Shown piece after piece: positions 11,201-19,880 of a stretch of DNA of 64,000 bases. Made by a program: the position numbers and the translations under genes. The notes beneath the pieces are model-generated. The model was not told the origin of the DNA, ran no database searches, and worked only from the letters and a program-made list of their open reading frames with translations. Positions within the stretch are counted from its first letter, which is position 1. Each line of letters starts with the position of its first letter. Source of the DNA: Phlebotomus papatasi (lineage: Eukaryota; Arthropoda; Insecta; Diptera; Psychodidae); the NCBI RefSeq assembly GCF_024763615.1, contig NC_077224.1, positions 75,836,712 through 75,900,711 of the forward strand, in the 5' to 3' direction.

Positions 11201-14200
11201 ATTTTATTTAAAAATAGATGAAAAATCCCAATTTCAAAGGTGCCCCACTTGTAAAGGAGTCCCACTTTCCGCTATCCATCTTCGTATGAACCTATGCTAA
11301 GTCTACATATCGTCTGAAAATTCTTTCTTACCGTATAAGTCAGTTAAATTTTACATATCAATGCTTTTTTAAATTGGAAATTTTGAACTCCGTAATGATG
11401 AAATCCTTTGTTAAAAAATATTTAAGGGCTACGTAAATTAATTCTAAGACGGTAAAAGCAATAGCGTTATCTGGTCTTTCAAAATCATTGGTTTACAGTT
11501 GGTCACTAGAGAGCTTTCAATTGATTTGTAAGCAATGAATATGATCTAGCAGTGAAATCCCAAAGAGCACTTCAATCGAAAAATAATTGAAAAAATCCTA
11601 GTTATTGTTTCTGAAGGCTCAAATACAAATATGTATTAATATATTCATACCAAAAGGGCTTTAAATAAATTAGTGTGACAGGCTTTGCAAAAGAAAACAT
11701 CCCGCTTGACACAGGGTAAAGAGGTTTCAGCATTAAGGCTTTAATTAACACCCGGTTATAGATATTAGTTTTAGTCCCTACCGGTAAGATCTCTAAATGA
11801 TAGGCCCTAAGTAAGGACTGGATTTTCCACGTACATTAATGACGGGCGAATAAAACTGTAAAATGCATCACCTGATTTTTTTCTGAATATTCTACAAACG
11901 GTAGATATTACAAGTACAGTACAAGTACAGATCTTGAAAAGTATTCCTTCTTGTCAGTGATGGCTGAGTAACACGGCCGAAAACATAACTTTGGTATTTC
12001 CAATGCTCACCGCTACGAACGCAAAGCAATATCCTTCACATATATTTAGTAAGGGGTACTTTCTATGGGAGTTCCTTAAAGGGAAGGTACATCTACAAAT
12101 ACTTGAATCAGTTTAACAAGAATAAAATCGTTTTTATTGAACGTTGGATCCTTCACTATGATTTTAAATTAGAACTAAAACGATTACAGAGGAGTGAATC
12201 TTGATATTCAGTTTCAAAGCAGACAAAGTACTAGAGACCAAAAATATTTTTAAGCTTAATATTTGGGATACAAATATTGTTAATTAATTAGGTAAAGCAA
12301 TTAATTCTGAACATTATTGTAACGTTTCGGATCAATTTCAACCATAAAGTCGTGAAAAAAAACATCTGGGTTACTATCGTAAGAAAATCATTCTTCACCA
12401 CGACAAAGCACCTGCTCACAAACGCGTCTTACGAATATCGAAATTCAAAGATTCGAAGTCCGAAATGTTTGATCATGCGCTGTATTCGCCAATTTTGGTT
12501 TTCAGTGACTTTCATCTATTCAGAAACGCGAAGAAATTTCTTTGCGTAGGAATCATTACTAGTTGAATAATGAATAAATATAGTAGATTCTCGAAAACAT
12601 ACTTCCTCCATGGCATTAAATTATTGGTGAATCAAGAAACCAAGTTCATCAAAATCAAAGAATATTACTTAAGATGTTACGTGAATCTCGAAGACTAAAA
12701 AAGCAATATGTTTTCTTTAATTTTTTTTTCTTGATAAAAAATTAATTTAAGGTTGTAAGAATATAAAAGTACAGCATTCAAACTATATTTTCTGAAATTT
12801 TCATTTGACAATTTTAAAAATTCAACCATTTTGATCTGATTTTCGGAAACTTCTTTTGAAAAACTTTGCAGTAGTTACACGTAAAGCTCGTACTTGAACA
12901 ATAATGGACTTTTGAAAAACTGAAAGGACAATGGGCAAGAGTGGTCTATGGTACGACCACCAATGAGACCTATATCATTGAATAGGCTATGGTATAGGTA
13001 ACAACTTTTGTTCCGGGACCAAAGTTCTAAATCATGGAGGAAAAGTTCTAGAGCATAAAAACTATTTTCATAGAGAAAAATAATCTCTTATACGAAATTA
13101 AGGAAATAAATAAATTGCAACATAAAATGTATTAAATGACTGCATATTCTCGAAATGGACATAAAAGCATATGTCTTTACAACGCATAACATGCGTAGGA
13201 GGACATTGAAACGTGATGGTCCAGAGTCAAAACCTTAAACCTTATATCTCAGAGATTCATCAACCGAATTTAATAAATGAATACTCAATCGAAAGGTCTC
13301 GAAAAATCCTACAAAATGACGGTATATATATATATTCACAAGTTAACCGCAAGGGGCGCTCCAGGTTATCAAATTTTTCAATTAACAAGAAATGTGTTAA
13401 GCTTCGAAACTAATCAAGCAATTTTAATGATCTTATAATATGTAATGTCTGATACTTGTAATGTGTTATAGAAAGATTTGTCCTCATTGTATTCATCGAT
13501 TTCAGTAGAATCATTACACTTATTTTCTAATCATTACACTTTTTTGACTTATTTTTCTAACTGATTTATTTATTTATTTTCTTTTGAAATCGTAATCAGA
13601 TTTTATATGATTGAATAGCCTTCCATAAACCATGTTCCCATGCTGAGTTTCAGCTTTCTATCATTTTTCAGAGGGGAGTTATAGTGGAAAAAGTACTCAT
13701 TTTGTATAGGGGCTACTGGAAGGAGGAGTAGGGGAAGGGGGTAGTATCCATGGATAAATAGCTTAAGTCGTACACTGGCTTCGTACCGAATTTCATCATA
13801 ATTGGTTCAACTGATTTTAAGTAATTCGATGTCAAAATAGTATTTTTTCGAAAGGATAAAAGGCGTTTTTACAAGGACTCCCGGTGAATATCGCCCTGGA
13901 TCTCGGTAGTTTTTCATCCTACATCATTATCTATAAAATGCGCTTAGTCTCATCTGTGGACGCCACATAGACCAACCCCATAAATTTTTGCCCATTGTCC
14001 TTTGGATTTTTGGAAGGATTTTATTAAAAAAAAAACCCACAATTTTTTGGCGAACTGTGAAGCTGTGATCAAGGCAACTAAAAATCCTTCGTTCAAGTAT
14101 GAGTCTTATTAATTTAATAACAGGTAATATTTTGTTTTTTGATTTGTGATGAACTCTGTCTGAGTAATCGTAACTCTTGCAAACCTTGCAAAGTAAGTGT

Positions 14201-14750
14201 TTTCTAAAGAGTCTTTGAAAATTAGGTCCCAACGGTAGAATTTTTAAAATTTTTGAATAAAAATTTCAGAAAATAAAAGTTCTAATATTATATTTTTACA
14301 TGCTTAAGAACTTAAATATATATTTTTAATTATGGTAAAAGAAAATATGCTGTTTCTTATTTGCCGTGATCCATGTAACTGCTTAAGAATCAATTTTCTT
14401 TTGGAATTATGTATCAGTTTTCATGTTCATTCTCAACACTTTTCACTCGACCTATAGTTTGGTATTGAAGAAGGAAATATATCTCAGTGAGTCACTTTTT
14501 CCTCTTTCCTGTCCATTTGACACATTTTTCTCCCTGTGACTTGTATTTAGAGAAGCGTTATTTTTTCAGTTTGGCAAATGGATAGCAATAGGGATATAGA
14601 AAGAGATAAAAATGAGAGACTTACGACACGCTTGAAATTCATCCTCCCCCTTTTCACAGTCTTTTTGATAGTTACACACCCACAGCGATGGTATACATTT
14701 GCCCTCAGAACATCGAAACATTCCTGTTGGACATGGCACTTCTGACACAC
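5028..14750 (-). CDS. LRP1: LRP1-like low-density lipoprotein receptor-related protein, partial gene (four exons)
   Basis: This spans four minus-strand exons (14750-14625, 10837-10706, 5655-5374, 5282-5028) that join in one frame to about 265 residues and six LDL-receptor class A modules. Each module has six cysteines and an acidic calcium-binding end such as CDGYNDCFDKSDE. All introns are phase 1, the usual arrangement for shuffled LDLa modules. In this family such clusters bind ligands on the outside of the cell for endocytosis. The order of modules and the linkers (for example CPDNKFLCPQGGPGG) recall the N-terminal cluster of insect LRP1, where EGF modules and beta-propellers would follow. 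That identification is from memory, not a search. LRP2/megalin and perlecan/trol remain possible. The signal peptide, transmembrane and NPxY parts are outside the window or not found. Confidence 0.65.
5374..5655 (-). CDS. LRP1: LRP1-like gene, exon with LDLa modules 3 and 4
   Basis: This is a 282-bp phase 1-1 exon. I place the acceptor at AATAAGCAG before CATATCGG because this keeps phase 1 and includes the first cysteine (YRKC). The nearer alternative CTGCAG at 5634-5639 would lose that cysteine and break the phase. An in-frame stop lies just upstream of the chosen acceptor. Module 3 has a long insertion between its second and third cysteines (GPAPEGQQATMNGG region) and ends CDGYLDCRSGKDEEGC. 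Module 4 runs from SCRLDQFRC to CDHKNDCGDNSDEQGC. The donor is A|GTAAGT. A run of T's on the plus strand at 5695-5712 lies about 40 bases upstream of the acceptor. Confidence 0.85.
5660..6210. other. Intron DNA with a partial Harbinger-type MITE copy
   Basis: The stretch at about 6028-6165 matches the left half of the nested element at 9659-10063: TATCACATGCACTTG-like start, TTAAAATTTTAATG, then 'CAAATGTGTAATTTGTGT' and 'TTTGATCTGTTT'. No matching right end was found, so it is probably a truncated copy. The rest is AT-rich without a supported feature. Confidence 0.4.
6211..6475. mobile_element. ACACTGAGAG-family MITE, copy 1
   Basis: A 265-bp element has short inverted ends ACACTGAGAG...CTCAGTGT and an interior of GTTAA/TTAAC-rich sequence (GTTAAAATAACATTCCGGAA, 'GTGTAAATATTACCC'). 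Near-identical copies in the same orientation lie at 33624-33875 and 55188-55442. The target duplication is unclear and there is no coding content. High similarity among the three copies suggests relatively recent spread. Confidence 0.75.
6705..6929. mobile_element. TA-flanked MITE with ATGACAATGTCAT subterminal palindrome, copy 1
   Basis: The inverted ends are GAGCGATTCTATAACAATAT and, on the complement of the right end, GGGGAATTCTGTAATAGTAT. Each continues into ATGACAAT(G/A)TCATATGACAA. TA lies on both sides (6703-6704, 6930-6931). A diverged relative is at 28574-28919. No coding content. Confidence 0.6.
6959..7704 (-). mobile_element. Internally deleted PIF/Harbinger DNA transposon
   Basis: The inverted ends are GTGCTATCACACTAGGATTT on the left and CTAAGTGTGATAGCAC on the right. 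Inside, on the minus strand, is the start of a Harbinger-type transposase (see 7178-7505). The catalytic DDE part is missing, so this is a deleted copy. Left of the element is TTA (6956-6958), the expected Harbinger target. The right side reads TTGATTA, so the duplication is not clean. The element at 9659-10063 shares the end consensus GTG(C/T)TATCACACT and is flanked by TTA on both sides. Confidence 0.7.
7178..7505 (-). pseudogene. PIF/Harbinger transposase, N-terminal fragment with frameshift
   Basis: The reading starts MSESSDEEE at 7505, typical of HARBI1-like transposases. It shifts frame near 7440 and continues GRDFWARKWIQERSAHGF, then a run corresponding to the 'F..LV..VEP.L.KKTTKMR..IS' region, to a stop at 7178. 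In the family this N-terminal part (W.R.W...R...G; F..L...I.P.I....T.MR..I) precedes the DDE nuclease domain, which is absent here. The frameshift and truncation mean it is not functional. The match is made by eye from the pattern of conserved residues. It lies within the inverted ends of the same element, as expected. Confidence 0.7.
7816..8822. mobile_element. GGGTGGA-family TA-flanked element, copy 1
   Basis: A 1007-bp element has inverted ends GGGTGGAGTAATCAC and GTGATTCCACCC and is flanked by TA (7814-7815, 8823-8824). It is homologous in the same orientation to 58166-59085. The subterminal motifs CGCCA and TGGCGA(A/G)AAGTGG recur several times near both ends (for example 7835, 8029, 8046, 8781, 8800), possibly transposase-binding sites. 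No transposase remnant was recognised despite the length. Confidence 0.8.
8824..9027. mobile_element. Fragment of the CAGTAGAGTC MITE family
   Basis: This begins 'GCAGAGTCTTCTAAATTCGA' and continues colinearly with 1770-1798 and then 2400-2560, that is, with the host MITE at 1765-2694 minus its nested insertion. It ends in TTTTTTCTCAGTGTATG, an ACACTGAG-type end from another family, so it appears truncated or chimeric. It abuts the element at 7816-8822. Confidence 0.5.
9028..9580. other. AT-rich stretch, nothing recognised
   Basis: Simple AT-rich sequence without a supported exon or element end. Confidence 0.4.
9583..10206. mobile_element. GGGAAAGTACTCTCCC-family MITE carrying a nested element
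   Basis: The inverted ends are AGGGAAAGTACTCTCCCTTC and the complement of GAAGGGAGAGTACTTTCCCC, flanked by TA. The insertion at 9659-10063 splits it. The uninterrupted copy at 37689-37903 reads 'AGAGACTTACACAT' across the junction, so it serves as an empty site. The GAACGTTC and CGAACGTTC palindromes inside each end are conserved between the copies. Confidence 0.8.
9659..10063. mobile_element. Harbinger-type MITE with TTA duplication, nested
   Basis: Long inverted arms start TGTGTTATCACACTTGCACA on the left; the right end is the complement of GTGCAAGTGTGATAACGCCG. They continue through TTAAAATTTTAAT and AATTGTCGC. TTAC lies at both sides (9655-9658, 10064-10067), which includes the 3-bp TTA that Harbinger transposases duplicate. 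The end consensus is shared with the Harbinger remnant at 6959-7704. There is no coding content. It interrupts the MITE at 9583-10206. Confidence 0.7.
10210..10700. other. Intron DNA downstream of the second LRP exon
   Basis: No repeat or exon was recognised. The donor of the exon at 10706-10837 (C|GTAAGTG) opens this intron on the minus strand. Confidence 0.4.
10706..10837 (-). CDS. LRP1: LRP1-like gene, exon with LDLa module 2
   Basis: This is a 132-bp phase 1-1 exon after the pyrimidine-rich acceptor TTTTTCTTCCAG, ending at C|GTAAGTGCC. It encodes one LDLa module of 44 residues: PPECEPQQFSC, a loop NQYVFNKTYC, then IPPHYKCDMTIDCVDGSDESDC. All six cysteines are present, with the acidic DGSDE calcium site. 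NKT is a potential N-glycosylation site. The exon joins in phase to the next exon at 5655. About 5 kb of intron, containing the Harbinger and MITE insertions, separates them. Confidence 0.88.
11063..11272. mobile_element. MITE with AAGTGGGGTACC ends, tandemly doubled left end
   Basis: The left end contains AAGTGGGGTACCTTTAA twice in direct tandem, followed by AATTGGGATTTTTC. The right end is the complement, GAAAAATCCCAATTTCAAAG, then TGCCCCACTT and TCCCACTT. So both ends carry two copies of the terminal motif. TA flanks the outer ends (11061-11062, 11273-11274). It is non-coding. Confidence 0.6.
11280..12285. other. Intron DNA, nothing recognised
   Basis: Between the MITE and the mariner remnant I see no exon and no clear element ends. 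The segment 11690-12060 is slightly less AT-rich, with phrases such as GTCCCTACCGGTAAGATC, and may be an old unidentified repeat. Confidence 0.35.
12291..12566 (+). pseudogene. Mariner transposase fragment, D34D catalytic part
   Basis: One plus-strand frame reads GKAINSEHYCNV, then one in-frame stop (TAA at 12345-12347), then KIILHHDKAPAH, and later FDHALYSPILVFSDFHLF, ending at TGA 12564-12566. In mariner transposases the corresponding blocks are 'GKTIN..YY', 'HHDNAPAH' and 'HPPYSPDLAPSD'. The two aspartates are separated by exactly 34 residues, the D34D signature of mariner. DKAPAH for DNAPAH, YSPILVFSD for YSPDLAPSD, the stop and a probable frameshift near 12285 show that it is inactive. 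No inverted ends were found, so the element is truncated or decayed. It lies in the intron between LDLa modules 1 and 2. Confidence 0.8.
12570..14620. other. Intron DNA, no supported feature
   Basis: I found no element ends or exon consensus here. A 101-residue minus-strand open frame (13927-14232) has no recognisable motif and no signal or splice context, and I treat it as chance. A purine-rich GGAGGAGTAGGGGAAGGGGG tract lies at about 13722-13741. Confidence 0.35.
14625..14750 (-). CDS. LRP1: LRP1-like gene, exon with LDLa module 1
   Basis: This is a 126-bp phase 1-1 exon after the acceptor TTTTTTATTTTCAG and before C|GTAAGTCTC. It encodes VSEVPCPTGMFRC, SEGKCIPSLWVC and NYQKDCEKGEDEFQAC, one LDLa module. 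The first acidic ligand residue that is usually Asp after the fourth cysteine is Asn here, while the GEDE end is kept, so calcium binding may be weaker. It is the most upstream exon I can identify. The exon encoding the signal peptide must lie at higher coordinates and end in phase 1, but I could not recognise it. Confidence 0.82.
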
Positions 14751-14751
14751 C

Positions 14752-15880
14752 TGAAAATAAAAAAAAAACGAAGAATGAATAAATGGCAATAAATAAATAT
14801 TATCCAATTTTCACGATAGGAACTCAGGTGTATAGAAAAAAAAATCATAAGCATTTTATGTTTTACTATTGATTTAACCATTGACCGTACACACTTTCGT
14901 TTACTTACACTTTTCTACCGGGGTGGATTAATTAAACTTCACCTTCATGGATGGAAAAGTCAGATGGATAAATTACTTTCAGACCCCACTACATTTCCAT
15001 TCATAAGAATTTCATAAGAGCCACAAATAACACAAGCTTATGATTAAATGAAATAATTCAAATATCAGATAAGGTAAGTTTTTCTTTACAAAATTCTTAC
15101 ATTTGAGTTGTCCCGTAAAGCTTGAATAACCACATATATTCTCTCTCAATAAGATTTATTACTCAGAGTAATAAACATGAATAGAATAAGGGAACACCTA
15201 ATCTGATGTTATAGTAGAAGATCCCTTATTAGTCTCGCTCATATCAAACATTCATATCAAATTCGGATTAACATTTCCAAGATATATAAACCAATGCATG
15301 TAAAATAAAAAAAGAAGAGCTTTACCCTGAGATTTTGAATACCATTGAAGTGATATAGACTCATTTTTATTTGTCTGAAAGAGCAGTGGCAGAAAGGTTA
15401 AATACTTTGCTAATTTTTGAAATTTGTAAATTTTCTCGATGCATAATGCCAATTTGCGCGTTTTTTCGGTCCCGAAAATGTGCATAATCCCGGCCGGGAC
15501 TGAGTGTATTAATCGTATTAAGAATGCTCAGTAAAAACTATACAGTGATAATTGTTGGTTTATTATGTTTAACAATAATTAGGTTTTGGAACACTGCTGT
15601 GTTAATGCAACAATGCGAACATGATTATGTTCGAGTCTATTTATGGTTTTGTTCTATCTGTGAAGTTCTGAAAACTTAATGAGCTTTTAAAAGATTGAAT
15701 GAAGCTATAAATTTAATATAGAATGAAGTATAGAGAACATTATTTTCAATAAAGCTTCATCATCACCTATCTCGAAATAGAGGGATCATATCACATTTTT
15801 ATTAACCATTTCAAAAATTTCTACATGTCAATTTTCACATTTATAAAGATTTTGTGAATGTGAAAGTCAAATCTTAAACG
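14752..15880. other. Upstream intron DNA, no supported feature
   Basis: No exon or paired element ends were recognised. The small GC-richer patch around 15460-15500 (TTTTTTCGGTCCCG, CCCGGCCGGGAC) is isolated. Confidence 0.35.
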
Positions 15881-15886
15881 AATATA

Positions 15887-16313
15887 GGGTAAGTGTGCCA
15901 AATTTCGGCATAGTTGCATGCAAGCGTCAAAGTCTCAAGTTTGAAATGTAATATTTTTAAAACAAATTGATTTTTTTATTCTTTCTTCTTAAGGAATGTT
16001 GCTTGGAACCTTGTATACAGTTTATCGTCTTTATTTGCTCTAAAAATCATTCTTAATACATTTTAAAATGAATTAAAATGTAGACATAGCTTTGATGCCC
16101 TATTTCGGCCACCTTCATTCTCATAGTTCCTTGCCCTTCAGGAATTCTTTCAATGACTTTTTCACGTCATCTCGTTTGTCGAAGCCACATTTTTTGTTAT
16201 TCTTTTGCATTGTATAATCTCTAGAATATGTAAAAACTAAAAATTCATGGAAATTCGAGGAACAAAAAAGGTGGCCGAAATTGCAAGCTGGCCGGAATTT
16301 GGCACACTTACCC
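15887..16313 (-). mobile_element. Pogo-like TA-flanked element, short copy
   Basis: The inverted ends are GGGTAAGTGTGCCAAATTTC and the complement of GGAATTTGGCACACTTACCC, flanked by TA (15885-15886, 16314-16315). Inside (minus strand) is the start of a protein resembling that in 39837-40849. Both elements also share the internal phrases 'CAGTTTATCGTCTTTATTTG', 'CTTAATAC' and 'TAGCTTTGAT'. It is therefore a deleted relative of the longer element. Confidence 0.7.
16100..16210 (-). pseudogene. Pogo-like transposase N-terminal scrap
   Basis: From ATG at 16210 the minus strand reads MQKNNKKCGFDKRDDVKK. After a shift of frame it reads RIPEGQGTMRMKVAEIG. The '..V..GQGTMR.AA' pattern resembles the start of the psq/CENP-B-type helix-turn-helix that opens pogo/Tigger transposases. 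It is very short and frameshifted. The assignment depends on the parallel remnant at 40102-40313 having the same pattern. Confidence 0.4.
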
Positions 16314-16319
16314 TATATG

Positions 16320-18215
16320 TGTACATATTTCAATCAGTTTAAACAAGCTTGAATTCGTTTTAAATACATTAATTTGAGTCCTTGAATAAACTGAGCTGAT
16401 TTAAATAGATTATAAACCAAATCGGTTTAAATAACTTAAAATAATATATTTAATTGTACATAAGTATACAAGTTCAATGCAAAAGTCGAAAAGAAACACT
16501 AAAATCTCAAACTTTTCTTGTGAGCAAGATGTTTTTTCCTAAAAAATGGAATTGGAGCACTGCACAGCTCTATTCAATCAAAAAAATAATGCAAAATCAA
16601 TTTCTAGAGCATAAAATAGGAAAGTCCAAATTTTAAGCATTCCATAAGGCTTGGTCCGCTTTATAGACTTGTGCATCAGATTATTAGAGGGTGCAAAAGC
16701 AAAAAGATTAGTACAGTACATTTAAATTTCTATTTTCCATTAGCATTACAAATGAAAATCCGTGCACAACTCGTTAGTTTGGGATACAAAAACTCCTTTT
16801 AGTTCGTAGAAATGATTTGAAACAAAATGAAATAGTTAGAAAACGCCATGATTAGAATTTTCCTAATTTCCGTGAACATTCACGTACAACTTCAATCCAA
16901 TTAAATTTCCATCAAAATCTAAATCACATTGGTACTCAACGTGACTTCCTAAAATACCTCCAAAATTCATGTGGGAAGTCATTAAGTATAGTACTATGGA
17001 TATCTTCATGGATTCCCTACAATACTTTTCCAATCTCACTGTGAGCTCGTTAAAAATATATGGAGAATAAACACATAATTAAAAAGTACTTTAGCTGATA
17101 AAAAGTGAATCCACAGTAAAATTGAACCAATTTCCCTCAAGTTCTACGCTCTCTATCTCTTCTGGATTGTAAGTTCAAGACAAAAACTTCGTTTCACTTG
17201 AGACATTCTTTTCTGTCAAGTGTTGTACGATCCTTGCCATCTTTACAGGAAGCTAAAGGAAATATTATGAATGACTACGTAAAAAAACAACCAAAATTCC
17301 CTGTATGTTTCTTCTAAAAACCACAGAAAATTAAATTAAATTCTGTAAATTCCACAGATTTTTTGTCATCATCGTTTGCGTTTTGCTAGAACGAAATATT
17401 TCCTGAATTCTTTTTTTTTTCAATTCTACACATTCATCTGTTATTCATTCTTTTTGCCTTTTTCCTACGTCCTTTGGAATAGCCTTATATTCTAATATTC
17501 TCAGATAGAGGTAATGGAGAAATTCTTCCTCTATCATGTTTTCGCTTTTTCTGCTGGTTATATTCTCTACTAAATTCTTTGTTGTCTCACGCATTTCCCT
17601 AATGTTTCATTCCCGCTCTACTTCGTCACTGACTGTTGTCCTTACTCTGGACCATATGTAAGTGAAGAAAAAAAGGTGAAATTGGTACAGAAAAGATATA
17701 AGAACAAGAGGAGTATTTTATGTAAATTGAAAATGGAAAACTTTTAATGAAGTTCCTTAATTTTTCAATTGAATTTTTTTTCTTCATTCTATTGTTTCAC
17801 CCAAACCATTTTTATTTGTGGTAGATGGTGTTTAAAGAAGCAACTTTTTTCCCACTCTCCTGAAGATATTATACAACTGAAGAGGATTTCCATCTGTTTT
17901 TCTCGTTATATGCTCCAACCCCTCTCTTGCACATTTATTTTCAAATGAGGGAAGCAAATTTTCCCAACAACAGACAACGACAGAGAGAATTTTTCCAAAG
18001 TATATATAGTTCAACACCCTGTTAAATTTTCCAGAGACCAATTCAAAAAGCTTCAACAACCACACCAGACAAAAGCTTTCTGGGGTTAGAGGAAGCTGTA
18101 GTGCATCCGCATAGGGGCAGTTCCGAACATTGCAATTTTTTCATTGAGTCCAAAAGACGAGACTCATGTGTATTGAGATACTTTATAGAAATGTTTTTCA
18201 CAGGAAGAAATAATG
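16320..18215. other. Single-copy-looking intron DNA, no supported feature
   Basis: About 1.9 kb without recognisable element ends or exons. Base composition is a little more even than in the MITE-rich parts around 17140-17650. Confidence 0.35.
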
Positions 18216-18221
18216 AACGTA

Positions 18222-19079
18222 GGGTAAATTAAGCTAATTCAAAACCTGCTCCAAATGGAAATTTTTCGCTACTCCAAATGGAAACGTCATTGTTTTCATC
18301 ATAAATACAGTACTAAATTATTATATTTATATATTTTCTATACCACAGTTTCATTATTTAGTTAATTTTGCTCCAATTAAAGCGAAAATCCATTCATATT
18401 CACAAATTTTAATTTATTAATTTCTCAGAAAAATTAAAAGTGTACCTTTTCACCATCGAATTTTTCATCGATCGACCATGTTTTCCAATGAAAAACACAA
18501 TGAGTTCACTGTTGTTTATTCGTTTTGTTTAACATTTGTGTCATATTTCTAAATGTAGCTAAATGTAGTTAAAATAGTGCTAATCTTTATTGTTAACGGT
18601 ACGTGAAGTTTTCAAATGAAATAATTACCTATTTCGTGAACAAAAAGGGTTTTTCTGAAGTGTCTGCAAATGCTTCAATAGGAAACCCTTGAAATACGAT
18701 TTTTTGGAGAGATTTTCCTATTGTTTTAGATGAGAAAGGAGAAAAGACCAGGAATAAGAACAAATCCTGCACTCAACAAGGTTTTGAAAGCCTTTTGTCG
18801 CGGTTTCACTTACACTGTTTGTCTCCAATTAGAAACTTTCCCTTGTCTCCATTTGGATTAATATGTTTCTAATAGAAGTATTTTACGCTCGCGTATTTTT
18901 CTTGTATTTAAGAAGTTTTCAAATTATATCTAAAGACTTTTCACTTAAACAGTAACATTCTAGAAGAGTCAAGGAGCAAATTTATGTAATTCTCTTCAGA
19001 AAAAATATGAACTTAGTGAGTTGAATCTTCTGTCAAAGCTAAAGCGTCTGGAAACGGTTTTGAATTAGGACATTTACCC
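18222..19079. mobile_element. GGGTAAATTAAGC-family TA-flanked element, copy 1
   Basis: An 858-bp element has inverted ends GGGTAAATTAAGCTAATTCA and the complement of TGAATTAGGACATTTACCC, with TA on both sides (18220-18221, 19080-19081). Two further copies lie at 46899-47384 and 50417-51385. 'CTCCAAATGGAAA' and its complement 'TCCATTTGGATTA' form inner repeats near each end. No coding remnant was recognised. Confidence 0.85.
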
Positions 19080-19080
19080 T

Positions 19081-19498
19081 AGTCCAAGTGCAAGGGAAAG
19101 ACATATAAGACAATAAAGGACAATAACTGGAGGATAAACTTCATGCGAGCAACATTATTAACCATGAATCTTCTTCGGGCCCAGCAAAGGCAAAAAGGAG
19201 ATTGGAAATGTGAGATCAAAATAATTGAAGCCTTGGAAAGCGCACATATAGTTGTACAACTTTGTAGTGGTTGGATAAGATTGATCTTACTAAGGGTATG
19301 TTTGACGTATTCACAGCTCAAGATCAACTGACGATCTGGTGAAAGCATATCATTGTAAGGCACATAATCTCTGCCTAAAGTTTGATACACATCGAAATGC
19401 ATGATCACTATTAGGTTTTTTAAAGATTTGCACCCTTTACCTCCCATCCAGAGAGCTAATCCTACGGACAAAGCACATCGTGTATCCTGTGTACCCAA
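19081..19498 (-). other. Unassigned open reading frame, 139 codons
   Basis: This is one of the longest open frames in the window that is not antisense to an exon. It shows no motif I recognise. A possible donor lies inside it (CTTA|GTAAGATC near 19287). Its C-terminal part, from an internal Met, reads MKFILQLLSFIVLYVFPLHL, which would look like a signal peptide if used as a start. The frame ends exactly where the MITE at 18222-19079 begins, its TA supplying the stop. Without the MITE the frame would run about seven codons further. It could be chance. Confidence 0.2.
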
Positions 19499-19504
19499 TC
19501 TGTC

Positions 19505-19870
19505 TTTGGGGATTCATAATAACGGCATCAGGAACTTTAACCGCGGAACCGATTGGTCTTAGGCCGGCTTCAGACTAGAGTTTTAGCCCAGTTCCCGAAT
19601 CTCTCAAAATCTTAAATTGCTCGCAATTTTATTGTTTTTTGAGAGCCTAATTGATCATGTTCCCTTAATAATCCAATCCTAAGTTAAATTTTTCCAAAAA
19701 ATCGTAATTGATAAAAAATTAGATCAGTTAAGCCATTTGGCTAAGCCTTAGGCCTGAAACCCTATTACAGAAACGAGTAAAAATTGACTAATGCTGAATG
19801 ATCCTAGCCTATAAATCAACTGATCAGTGAACGAAAACCCTCGATTCCTGATTTCTTCCCTACGAGCATT
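19505..19870. other. Stretch without a supported feature
   Basis: No exon or element ends were recognised. Moderately GC-richer at 19540-19600. Confidence 0.35.
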
Positions 19871-19880
19871 TGGTACAAAC

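Noticed and set aside
13927..14232. A 101-codon minus-strand frame considered as a possible upstream receptor exon
   Set aside because: No LDLa cysteine pattern, no signal peptide and no flanking splice signals in phase 1; it also lies downstream of LDLa 1 on the coding strand.
14547..14807. A minus-strand frame overlapping the LDLa 1 exon in another phase
   Set aside because: The phase giving the six-cysteine module is clearly the coding one.
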